From contig JACKQL020000112.1 in the NCBI GenBank assembly GCA_018296165.2, positions 62,001 to 126,000 on the forward strand: a DNA stretch of 64,000 nt. Direction: 5' to 3'. The notes beneath the pieces were generated by a model that was given only the letters and a program-made list of their open reading frames with translations, was not told the DNA's origin and made no database searches. This document shows, piece by piece, positions 54,360 through 64,000 of this stretch; the first letter of the stretch is position 1, and every line of letters begins with the position of its first letter. The translations under genes and the position numbers were made by a program. The stretch is from Termitomyces sp. T153. Taxonomy: Eukaryota > Basidiomycota > Agaricomycetes > Agaricales > Lyophyllaceae.

Positions 54360-56743
54360 ATCACCTGGCATTTAGGCAATTACTGATAAAATGTCCCTGC
54401 TCACTACATAGGATGCATGCACCCTCCTTCCATCATTTCTCCTGAGTTTCCTCCAGTATGTCAATCCAGGGCCTATTTCAAATCTTGTTCATGCATAGAG
54501 CTTCTTGGTTGTCAGCAGAGTCCAGAGCATCATCAAGGTCATCAGAGTTGGCATCCAGGGATTTCAGAGCCTCCTGGAGGTCAGCAGCATTGAGTTGGGC
54601 AGGGGAGCATGGTCCTGGGGGTTGATTGGCACTGGGAGGCCCTCAGCCCAGAGGGAAATGGGGTGCAGGGTTGGCAGTATTGGTGTGGATTGAGGGTTGG
54701 TTGCTGTTGGTTGCTCTGGCCTACTAGTTGGTAGTTCTTACTCCGATCTTCCCAGTAATATTGGTCAACCTGGGTAATGAGTGCTTTGTAGCCATCATAT
54801 GTAGTTTGCTTGGGTATGAGGTGGAGATGTTCTTGATTTGTTGTGGCAGGGTATATCAGAGGGCAAATTGGAGGGTGTTGTAATTCCATCCTATTTTGTA
54901 GGCCTTCCATTCAAATTGTATGATGAAGGTTGTGAAGCATTTGTTGTTGCACATTTGGAGGTTAAAGAGATTCTCCTCTGCTTCTGCTACAGTATCAAAG
55001 ATGCCAAACTTACTGGAGAATCATTGGGTGATGGCAAGCCAATTGGAGAGCATGGTAATGTTGGGGTCAAACCAGAGTAGTGCTGTGTAGTGGTTAAAGA
55101 TGATGCTCTGCAAATATGACATGGCAAAGGCTACTTATAAGCTCTCAAGCTGGAAGGTAATAGACTTAGCTTGGAATATGATTAGACACTATGTTAGGAA
55201 GATTCTCCACTTCCAGGAGTCACGACCAGTAAATGGTTCAGGCTTTTAAATATCAAGCTTTCCTTTCTAAGCCAGTGCATTGCAAGTATCATCCTGGGTG
55301 TTTTAGGTTTGGAATGGGGGTCCAGCATTGTAGAAGTAGAAATAATTGTTCCCCTTTCTGCGCTGAGGGGGAAAGTTGTCCATGGCTGGGCCCCATCCTC
55401 CAGAAGGTCTGCCATTGGGAGGCCTGCCACTGGGGGGTTGGCCCACACTGCCTGGGGGAGGCCCTGGGGCCCATTGAGGAGCAAGGGGTCCTCCAGAGAT
55501 GGAGGGTCCAAAGTAATTAGTGTCAGCAGGGGAGTTGGGCATTGGAACAGGTGGAGAACAAGGGGGGTTGATGGAAAAAGGGGGTTGGGGTGCTCTGGAG
55601 CCCATGGGTTGCCTTGGAAGAACTGAGACATTCTGGTGGGGTGAAGGGGTGTTGACATGGGAGTGTAGAGGTCAAAGTGTAGGGGTCTGTCTTGGAGAGG
55701 GCTGTTGTGTGGAGTGATCTTGTCAGCAGGGTTACCTAGCTTGTTGATGTAGGAGAAGGTTTGGTTGTCATTGTTGGTGCATGGGAGCAGCTGTTGGATA
55801 TGGGGCTTAGGAATGGTGGGTTGGTCTCATATACAGAAGGTGCTAGGAATGGAGTTTGCCTGAGGACAAGTGGAGAGGGCCAGAGTGTGAGCAGCGGGTT
55901 GGTTGAACAATTTCTCCACAGGGTTGAGGCTTCTCAAGATATTGGACACTGCATGAAGCTCTTCTTTCTGGCAGGAAATGGGAGGTGGGGCTTTGCTTCA
56001 TGTTCCAATGGGTTCCTCATATTGCACATGGAAGAAGCAGGAGGGGTTCTGAGAGTCTTTGAACAGATGGGGGTTTGGACTAGTGTGGATTTCTTTGACT
56101 AGAGCACAGAGCTCATTTCATAGGTTGGCATCAATTCCCAGAGTGCCTTGCATGGTTTCAGGAAGGTTTCCCTGCAGGTGACATTTGTGAAAGTCAAAGA
56201 GCCAATCTGCCCAAACCTCTGAGGGTAGCCTAAGTTGACAGGGAGGGTGCAGGCGCACCTTGCAAACTCCATGGAGGAGAGGCAGGGGGAGCAGAGGACT
56301 TTGTTATGCTGCTGGACATAGGCTTTGACCTGTTGCTGTCTGGAGGAGAGAGGGGTTTGAGTAGGAAATGGCAATCAAGGAGGGGAATAATTATTTGTGT
56401 GCTCTGGAGGGGCTGGGGCTGCAGTGGAAACTAGGTACATGTAGTAGTGAATGAGTGGGAGGTAGGTGGGGTTGGGGGGTGCTGTGGAGAATTCTCCAGG
56501 GTACATGCAGGGATAGTTGCTATTAGTGGAAAATGCTGGAGAGCAGTGCCAGCCCAGGAGTATTCCCCAGCTGATGAAGGGAGCATAGAATACCTGGTTG
56601 GGGTCAGGAGTCCAATAGCGGGGAACATACTGATCTCTGGGTGTTCCTGGGTAGAACAGGGCATATTGATTTGTAGGGGCCAGCTGACTGTAGACATTGG
56701 TTAGGTAGCCAGCTGATTTGTATGCAGGGTTATATGCAAACAT
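54360..56743 (-). pseudogene. Element B Gag
   Basis: From ATG 56743: FAYNPAYKSAGYLTNVYSQ, QVFYAPFISWGILLGWHCS, PCMYPGEFS, then RQQQVKAYVQQHNKVLCSPCLSSMEFARC. A proline/glycine-rich linker lies at 55600-55350. The capsid region reads across stops as KPEPFTGRDSWKWRIFLT, AKSITFQLESL, HYTALLWFDPNITMLSNWLAIT, FSSKFGIFDTVAEAEENLFNL, TTYDGYKALITQVDQYYWEDR. The zinc knuckle at about 54420-54370 is CILCSEQGHFISNC, intact CX2CX4HX4C. Confidence 0.85.
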
Positions 56744-56775
56744 TGAGAATGGGGTAAGGGGGAGTCTTGATATTA

Positions 56776-57837
56776 TATCAGGTTCTGCTGACTATGGGGG
56801 CTCAGCTACACTGGCAAGTCCTTACTAAGCAGACATGATGTCCTGCACTTATAACCTAGCATTCCAGAGGTGGTTCAAACAATAAGGACTTGTGAGGGGA
56901 AGCCAAGGAAAGCAGTCTGAGCAAGTCCAGAGTGGTCTGGAGGAGTCAAAGACCAAGTATATCAAACATTGTGCTTGGGCAGGCATCAGGAACAAGTTTG
57001 TAGGCACATGAATAGATTGCAGGGTAAGTGGAGGCCTTGCAAACAATGGGAGTGGAGCCAGAGTTTGATGGGGGATCAATCAAGACTGATGGGTTCTGGA
57101 GCCAAGTAAAGGGTGAGGTCCAGAGTTGTTGTAGGAATGTTTGAAGGTTGTAGCACATATGTGGAGTTTGTGATGATGTCAGAGATGAAAGGGGCTGAGG
57201 GAGATAAAGGAAATAGAGACAGTCAAGGTGAGATGGAGATGAGACAAGACAAGACAGAACTGAGGAAAGAAAATACATTTGAGACTAAAAAATAGAGATG
57301 GAAACAAAAGAAACATGAGACACAAGTAACCAGTTAATGCAATATCAAGACTAGAGTACAAGGAGCTACTCTACAGCTTATATACTGACTACTGGAGAGC
57401 TCTGAGGAATAGTGGGTGTGGTGGTGGGGCTCAACAGAGCCATGCAGAGTTGATGGGTGTTGGTTGTGATCAAGGGACAGGTCATGGCAACATTCTGATG
57501 GGATCAATTGAGGATGTAGGCCATTCTGGGATCATTGTGATGCTCCAGAGTAGGTTGGGTGAACCAGGGAGATAGGTTGGTGACCATGCGCTGGAGTCAG
57601 GAACAGTGGAGGTCCCAGGAGCTCAGGAGAATCAAGGAAAGCATCAACGGCTGTGAAGAAGGCATCAGAGTTAGCCAGGGGGCCATTGGGGTCTGCCAGA
57701 GAAGTGTTGGAGTTACCTGGAGTGGGTGCAGAGGGTGGATGATGGTTGGGGGAGTTCAGCGGGGTGTTGGGAGGGAACTCTGGGGGAGCAAGCAGATTGA
57801 GAATGATGTTCAGGGTTCCAGGAAGTGGGTCATAACA
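56776..57837 (-). repeat. Element B 5' LTR
   Basis: 1062 bp, minus-strand TGTTATGACCC...AACCTGATA; each terminus has one transition from TGTCA...TGACA. The TATATAA box is at 57378-57384. The internal sequence beginning TAATATCAAGACTC is the same as in A. Confidence 0.93.
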
Positions 57838-58598
57838 GCAAGCAGAAGTTATCCAAGTTATAGGAGTGGGACCAGAGATTGCCAAAGAATCAATTGGTGT
57901 TAATGGATTCTGTGGCTGGGCCTAGGGTGAGGTCTAGCATTAGTTATGAATATATAGGGTCATAAATATAGGAACAGAGATCATAACAGAGTTAGAGTTG
58001 AAAGAAATTCAAGCAATGTGAAAGGAAACTGAAGCAGACAAAACAAGATGGAGTTGAGACAAGACAGAGATGAAAACAAAATAGATTGAGAGAAATATGA
58101 GACAAGAGCAAGGCAGAAGATGGAAACAGAGACAAGACCAGGAAACATAACAAACACAGATATAAGTAGGTAATATCAAGACTACCATAGCAGATATTAC
58201 TCTATGTCTTGAATACTAACTACCAAAGCTCCTCCAGGGGTCATGGGTCTGGTAGTGGGAATTATTGGAGCTGTGTGGAGTCAATGGGTGTTGGTTCTGA
58301 TCAGTTGGTGGGCCATGGTGCCACATTGGTGTGGGTCCATGATGTATGCCAGGGTCCAGGGAAAGCATTGAGGATACCTAGGGGTTTGGTGGGAAATGGG
58401 GGAGTGACAGTGCCTGTAAGGAAGATGTTGGAGTTGTTCAAGGAGCATCAGAGTTAGCCAAGGAAGTGTTGGGATTTGCTGGGGCAGGCAATGAGGTTAG
58501 ATGAAGGTTGGGGCAGGTCAAGGGGGCATCAGCAGGTGCTGTGGGGATGTGAGGGTTGCTTAGGGAGAGATCTGGAGTTTTGGGGATGGGTTGTGACA
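57838..58598 (-). repeat. 5' segment of the A 5' LTR (right of B)
   Basis: Minus-strand TGTCACAACCC at 58598 starts an LTR that follows the B LTR layout but is clearly more diverged. It ends at the GCAAG duplication (57838-57842) and resumes at 47045. Together the two pieces give about 1010 bp, close to the 1060 bp of the B LTRs. Confidence 0.85.
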
Positions 58599-61500
58599 GT
58601 CTATATATAACACCTCTACTGACTATGTATTATAAACTTATTTCATGTAACTATGTGACTTTAATTTTGAACTGAGAAACAGAGACAGTCAATGGACCAA
58701 TAGAGAGGAGTTACTATAATTTCATCCAATGAAATAATCTGGACAAAATGGTTAATGAATGACATGCTCAATACTTTGGAACAGAGTTTGCCATAGCTTC
58801 TATACAGGTGTTAATCTACCATGACTCCTCCTAATTGTCAAATTATAAGATCTCCTGGATAAATATAATCAAGTCACCAAGTTGATAGACAACATTTTCT
58901 TCCTTACTTTCCTCCACAAAATGCCTCACAATCCAAAGGTTTGTAGCTGTATCATATGTTGAGTACATTTTCATATCAGGTACTAGAATACATTGATTGA
59001 GATTGCAAAAATAAACAAGGTGGGAAGAAACAAGAAAGAGGAGATTGGAAGATGCATCCTTTGGAAATAGAGCAAAGTGAGTGATCATTGATAGATACAA
59101 TGTCACAGTCTTATTATTAGCAGCACAAAGTGAATTCACACAACTGTTGTTTGATATTGGCAAATGTATTTTTTGTCAGCTAGATCTTGGTAACCATTAT
59201 GGCATTGGAAGGGCATGCAAAAATTTACAGATAATCATACAGAACCACATCACTAAGAACATTCTGACAATGTTAACTTGCCTTAGTTTCAAAGAGGAGA
59301 TCCAGTAGTTGTTGAAGACATAGATAGTGTAATTAGTGAGTCAAATATTTTACTGGTGCTGAACTCATAGATGTTCTGTTTACAAAACCTTAACAAAGCT
59401 AAAAATAGATTTACACTTCCTCTTTTCAATGCTCAAAACTCAATTAAAATGCTTTTGCCATACTTTTCACAAGCTTAAAGTCTATAATAGCAGACATTAT
59501 GTTAAATGAGAACAAGTCACATCCATGCTTTTGTTGGAAATCTGTATTCTGCAGCAATTAAGTTGAAAAAAATGCCAGAAAGATTGCCACATTGTCAGCA
59601 AGATTATGTAACAGCTTTAATTCCTCAATACTCAGTTCATGAAGAGAAAGAGTGGTGGGAACAAGATCAAAGGAATTTTGTGATTAAACAGTAGTGGATG
59701 ACCAATCCAGCACAACTGGATCATATGGATGAGGTACTGAGGACAATACCCAGTTCCCTGAGTTGAGAACAAGGCCAAAAAAATCCTGTTAAATGAGATT
59801 AAAAGAGTTTCTCCAATATTAGTTACTTCTAAAGGTAAAAAGAAACAATTCTCTACACCAAGGAAGAAATATAAGAAACCTCTGATGTGGCTGGATAATG
59901 GCCTGTGCTCCAATGATTGAAATCAGTTTATTCTTTTCTCAATTTTCTAGGAAAAACTATTGAAATAATTTGATGACAGATCCATCACAATACTTTTTGG
60001 ATTTTTTGAAAAGAGAACTTTCTAGGAAGACTAAACATAATAAGATCATCAAATATAAATATTATAACATTGTTTTTGTTTGTATGACATTGAAAGAATG
60101 TTTCTGAAAGACTCAAAAAGACTCATAAAACATTTGATAGATATTTTGTCTGACCGATCAAATTTTTTTCTCTCTTTCTTTATATAACTATCCTTGTGAT
60201 CCATTACACCACTTGTTGAATATTTCACTCTTAAATATCTTGAAGACATTTTGAAGGATTTCTACACATATCATAATTTCCTTTTTAATTTCTCTTCAAA
60301 TTCTATAGCACAGATCAATGAAATACCATTAAAAATGGATTCATGATGCTTTTTAGCACATTTGTCTGAAACAAACAAATGGAATCTTTAGGTTAAATTA
60401 AATTATTTTAAACATGCTTCTATCTTCCTCAGGTCTAAAACACCATTCCAATCAACTAAAACCTAAAATATTATTTTGATATACTGATATTGAACATTGC
60501 AAGAACATTTTGAAAACTATTGAACAACTACTGTAATTGATTCATTGACATCTTTCAAAGTTTGGTCCCACAGACTATACAAATAATATTATCAACTCAG
60601 TCATGATTTTCATTCAATTTCTTTTTAAAAAAAAAAAACAGAGAAACAGAATTCAAAATTAAAATTAATTAAATCATCTTTAACACATTTTTACATAATT
60701 TTTGTCAAAAATACTGTTCCCTGCACCCAGTGACTGGTGACATCTCTTACACCATCCAACATCCATCAACCCTGTTTTTTGTCGGAAACTATCTCTGAAC
60801 TTCTTCTAGACCTGACATTTAAAACATTGGGACCACAACTTACTTTGCTGCTGCATTATCTGAATATAAAAATATGTTGATAGGACTCCCAAGAGTTAGT
60901 GTGTTGTATACTCTCTGAGGCAAGGCTCTTGTTTTGATATTCTTTTTTGGCTGCTAAGCATAACAGTTAGCAACCTTTCTCAGTCATCTATCAACCTACC
61001 AAATTACAAGTATATATGTTTGATGCAAGCTTGTTCTCTGACCAGTAACCCACTCAACATCAGTATACACTTGATGTTGACTGTACATCACATAATTTCT
61101 CTCGCTGGCATTTCACTATGCAATTTATAGACCTTGTTGGGCTAAAAGTTGAAGTTGCTGGGGCTGTATTGAACTGAAATTGATGAGAAAAAGAAGTGTA
61201 CATCATGCTGTTATCTGAGACTGGAAAGGTCAATTTTCCTATCTTTGCAAAGACTCTGAAATGTCACTGACCATTGCACCATGCTTTATCAGCCCTTGAG
61301 ACATTAAAACTGCATACATCTTCTGAATTAGGAAGAACAACACTTTATGGCAAACTCAAAATTATTCTTCTATTGAGTTTGCTGGTGCATATATATCTAC
61401 ATTTTTTAAAAAGCCATGTCCTTAAAGGTCCTTTCTCTCTTTATGTATAAAGAATCATGTGTAAATACCTCTACAAATGACTGCAGAAAGATTGTGATTG

Positions 61501-61812
61501 AGATATGGCACATACAATGTGGTGTGCATTGTATTGAAAGGGTTAGAAACATAGACACTTAGCAGAAAATCCATAAAGATATTGAAACTTAAATCAAGTA
61601 CATGTTGAAAAACAGAAATATCATATGAAATCTCACTCTTCTTAGATTTTGGAAAAGAATCTCCTGATCAAGTCCCAGCCTGTAAGATCAGTTCTATCTC
61701 AAAGCTGGCTACTTTTACTTGCAATTATTGATTGATTGGTGATACCAATGTCTGTTGGTGTACACATGCTCGTCTTTTCTGTAAATTGCTTAAGAGCCAA
61801 CAACATTGCACC
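58599..61812. other. AT-rich, CpG-free unassigned region with coding relics
   Basis: No gene can be named. Coding-like traces are the plus frame 59081-59308 (TQLLFDIGKCIFCQLDLGNHYGIG), the plus frame 59506-59694 (HIHAFVGNLYSAAIKLKKM, PQYSVHEEKEWWEQDQRNF) and the minus frame 59163-58843. The second looks like a real protein fragment but I do not recognise it. The rest (59.9-61.8 kb) is AT-rich with an A12 run at 60628. No LTR, TIR or RNA gene was found. Old transposon remains are likely. Confidence 0.4.
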
Positions 61813-61817
61813 TCCTG

Positions 61818-62155
61818 TGTTGAAATCCAGATAATGGAATCTAAGTAGATCTAATGAGTACAATGCCGCAGTCTGGTAGAAGAGACTATATTAGACTGTA
61901 CCTAAGTAAATCTAATAAGTACAATGCTATGGGCACAGTCAGTGAGTAGTTTGGTATGGTATGTATACAGTTTACTCACCTTCAGTCTGGCAAAAGAGAC
62001 TGAGAGTGTTACCTATGTGAGGTCCAGTATATATGTCTGATTGTACTTTGTTCTTTGTGTGATAAGTGATGTGCCTGGTGCTCCTGGCACAACTGGTGCA
62101 ATAGTCCCAACACAATGAGTGTGCATGATGGTATACTGTTGAATCTGGTCCAATA
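61818..62155. mobile_element. Solo copia LTR (E3-related)
   Basis: 338 bp, TGTTGAAATCC...GGTCCAATA, following the E3 LTR layout (two ATCTAATGAGTACAATG / ATCTAATAAGTACAATG blocks, ACTCACC.TCAGTCTGGCAAAAGAGACTGAG). It is flanked by perfect TCCTG duplications at 61813-61817 and 62156-62160. The terminal ACA has become ATA. No internal sequence is present, the outcome of LTR-LTR recombination. Confidence 0.88.
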
Positions 62156-62160
62156 TCCTG

Positions 62161-62430
62161 ACCTATCCCTACAAATCAAGCCAAAAAGGAAAGTCAGTGA
62201 ACAAGTTGACCTCACAGTCTTGTGAGAAGGCAGCCTTGTAAACGGCAAGGGATCTGCAAATGAACTGCTTTGAAGTCGATTCTTTGCAAATAATGAACAC
62301 TGGCGAGATTTTCGTAGACACCATCAAAAGAGAAAATGTACCAAAAGGCTGAAGGTAACCTCACAAGCGACCGCAGCTGATCCGAATTCGGAAGTCCGGA
62401 TGACACCGAATCTTTCCTCATTTCATTTTC
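62161..62430. promoter_or_regulatory. Upstream region of the Nudix gene
   Basis: CpG content returns to normal after about 62220. No TATA box is evident. A minus-strand frame (FWYIFSFDGVYENLASVHYL, 62421-62212) overlaps it and could be the tail of a divergent gene, but has no support beyond its openness. Confidence 0.35.
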
Positions 62431-63440
62431 ATGGCTGACTCAGACGTCGCTCTCGATACGTTTTCTCCAGCTAACCGCTCCTGCGTCAGGCGACTGCTTG
62501 CGACTTCATGTGAGAGGCCCGATCTGTCCGTTAGTCGCCCCTCAGCAAGCGTCGAATCTATCAGTTGACGCGATCTTGACATAGTTCAGGTTATCCTCAA
62601 TCTAAGCTCGGTGCCGTGCTCATTCTTCTCTATGAAGAAGCCGGAGAGCTACGTGTCTTACTGACAACACGCTCGAAGACCTTACGGACGCACCCTGGAC
62701 AGACTGCATTGCCCGGAGGTAGAGTGGATGATACAGATGCAAGTTTCATCGAGACTGCCGTAAGTTTTCCAATCATAATCTTTAAGGATTACTGCATGGC
62801 TGTGATAGTACCGTGAGGCTCATGAGGAGGTTGGTTTACCACTAAGCTCGCCAGACATACACACTGTCGCTGTACTGGAACCGGCAATTTCTTTATACAA
62901 GATCATTGTAACACCCGTCGTTGCGATCCTCACACGGCCGTCACTGTTGAATGAATTGAAAGCAGAGGAAAGCGAAGTGTTCTGCATTTTCACACATCCC
63001 CTCCGAGCAGTATTAGATCCTACCATCGCCAAGTCCGAACCATTAGTCGATATTGGAACAGAAGATTGGCCGTATGAAGTCGAACTCCATGTATGTTTTC
63101 CTCAAGCGAAGGTGAATCAGCGTTTTATGATTCTCCATTTAGAGCACGTCAGATACTGTAGTGCCACTTCTAGGAAACATGAAGTACCGAATGCATCGAT
63201 TTAGAAGTTCGGCCTCCCCGATTAAAGGACTAACCGCCGACTTGCTCGTACGTGTCCCTCATAGATCGAGCGTCATTTTACCGTTCTCATTTTGTTGCGT
63301 GATCATAGATCCAAACAGCGAAGATTGCATTCGGACACAGCCCGACGTACGAACAATACGCATTAGGACAACTCCAGACATTCAAGGAAATCAGTGCATT
63401 CGTTACTGACGGGCTTATCAAAGTCAAGGAGTCGGCTTGA
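62431..63440 (+). CDS. Nudix hydrolase, probable coenzyme A diphosphatase (NUDT7/PCD1-like), five exons
   Basis: Exons are 62431-62509, 62590-62759, 62809-63090, 63143-63247 and 63309-63440; introns of 80, 49, 52 and 61 nt all have GT..AG ends and keep phase, giving 255 residues. After MADSDVALDTFSPANR comes KLGAVLILLYEEAGELRVLLTTRSKTLRTHPGQTALPGG, then the Nudix box across intron 2 (GGRVDDTDASFIETA joined to YREAHEEVGL, with the REXXEE core that binds the metal). Then come PVVAILTRPSLLNELKAEESEVFCIFTHPLRAVLD, EDWPYEVELH, MHRFRSSASPIKGLTADLL and AFGHSPTYEQYALGQ. The HPGQ-ALPGG and RMHRF..  .P.KGLTA segments match CoA-type Nudix enzymes, which hydrolyse CoA derivatives, often in peroxisomes. 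The last residues, KESA, are not a clear PTS1. No lesion is seen. The first base of the Nudix box glutamate position is Asp. Substrate is inferred from family. Confidence 0.88.
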
Positions 63441-64000
63441 CAAGATGTACCTGTATTCTAATCTCTTTTCAAAAATTTACATAAGTCTTCCAAAATCCGT
63501 CCTTTGCGCGTCCGTTTCGACTGGTTACCGAGCTAGCTTTCACCAGAACCAAACAAACAAAGAGGTTTCAAAACTCTTATAGCCTTTTCTGATCTTTGAG
63601 ATCTTAGGCCTGTACTGTGTTCAGACAGATTTTCACAGAGACATACACCACGGAGTTCATTACGAAGTCCCAACGATGATATCGTCCATCCCCCAACCAC
63701 AGCTGGCGGTATATGGCATCGTTTCTGAACTCCATTGTCGAATGAAGAGACAAATTCGATTCGCGCAAGAGTTGGGTTATCTCGGAGTTGGATTATCGCT
63801 GAATAAATTCGGAGATTGCACATGGCCCTATTCTATGATGAAGACATGTGCGTAGACATCAATCATGGTTTGCGGTGGAAAATCAAGAAGGGCGTAAACA
63901 CCAGGAAAATAGATGATACATGTCCTTATACACGGTGCTCACATGGATAGTTTGTTCACTTAGGCTCCGCAATCTGACCACAGACCTTGCACCGTCTCAG
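63441..64000. other. Downstream region of the Nudix gene
   Basis: Normal CpG content. A frame at 63823-63533 on the minus strand and scattered plus-strand frames show no family motif. AATAAA-like signals occur near 63805. Nothing further can be supported before the window ends. Confidence 0.35.

Larger units (their letters stand above)
47051..57837 (-). mobile_element. Chromovirus B, full length, nested in the LTR of A
   Basis: 10.8 kb with LTRs of 1062 bp (5', 56776-57837) and 1060 bp (3', 47051-48110) and TGTCA/TGACA-type termini, flanked by GCAAG at 47046-47050 and 57838-57842. The order on the minus strand is Gag, protease, RT, RNase H, integrase, chromodomain, a long stretch with an antisense gene, a polypurine tract, and the 3' LTR. 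The RT active-site region is deleted and every frame has stops. Confidence 0.93.

Overview
The window looks like a repeat-dense piece of a basidiomycete (probably Agaricomycete) chromosome. The evidence is the short spliceosomal introns (49-89 nt) in the recognisable genes, the mix of chromodomain Ty3/gypsy, a second pol-rich Ty3/gypsy lineage with an integrase-last polyprotein, Ty1/copia, a Helitron and a LINE, and pervasive loss of CpG in the repeats with TpG/CpA in its place. I see no rRNA, tRNA, CRISPR or prokaryotic feature. Species cannot be named from the sequence alone.

Layout. 1-614: 3' part of an LTR. 2085-4251: decayed Helitron N-terminal region with internal repeats. 5030-6368: 3' end of a LINE. 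6.5-11.3 kb: CpG-containing island with a VPS26 pseudogene and a 1.19-kb tandem duplication carrying a two-exon gene of unknown family. 10560-26383: LTR retrotransposon E1, inserted in the second copy of that gene (TSD CTAT) and itself interrupted in reverse transcriptase by chromovirus E2 (14996-21109, TSD GCCAA). 26950-36452: Ty1/copia element E3 on the minus strand (TSD GACAG), interrupted by chromovirus E4 (29085-32860). 36471-36807: copia LTR relic. 37219-37866: stray gag-like fragment. 38.6-58.6 kb: chromovirus A on the minus strand, whose 5' LTR is split by a full-length relative B (47051-57837, TSD GCAAG). 58.6-61.8 kb: AT-rich unassigned relics. 61818-62155: solo copia LTR (TSD TCCTG). 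62431-63440: the one intact host gene, a five-exon Nudix hydrolase.

How it fits together. The five larger elements form nests that can be ordered in time from target-site duplications. Every element is dead, and much of the damage is CpG to TpG/CpA. The clearest evidence is the pair of E1 LTRs: the left one, beside the CpG island, keeps about 40 CpGs, and the right one has lost nearly all of them. The same change converts catalytic residues: the RT aspartate pair reads D-N or N-D in four different elements. Elements E1, A and B also each carry gene-like sequence on the strand opposite to gag-pol, between the end of pol and the 3' LTR. In E1 it has a clean intron and in A/B it would encode a heptad-rich protein. 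These antisense accessory genes are the best candidate here for something not well described. All counts and alignments were made by eye.
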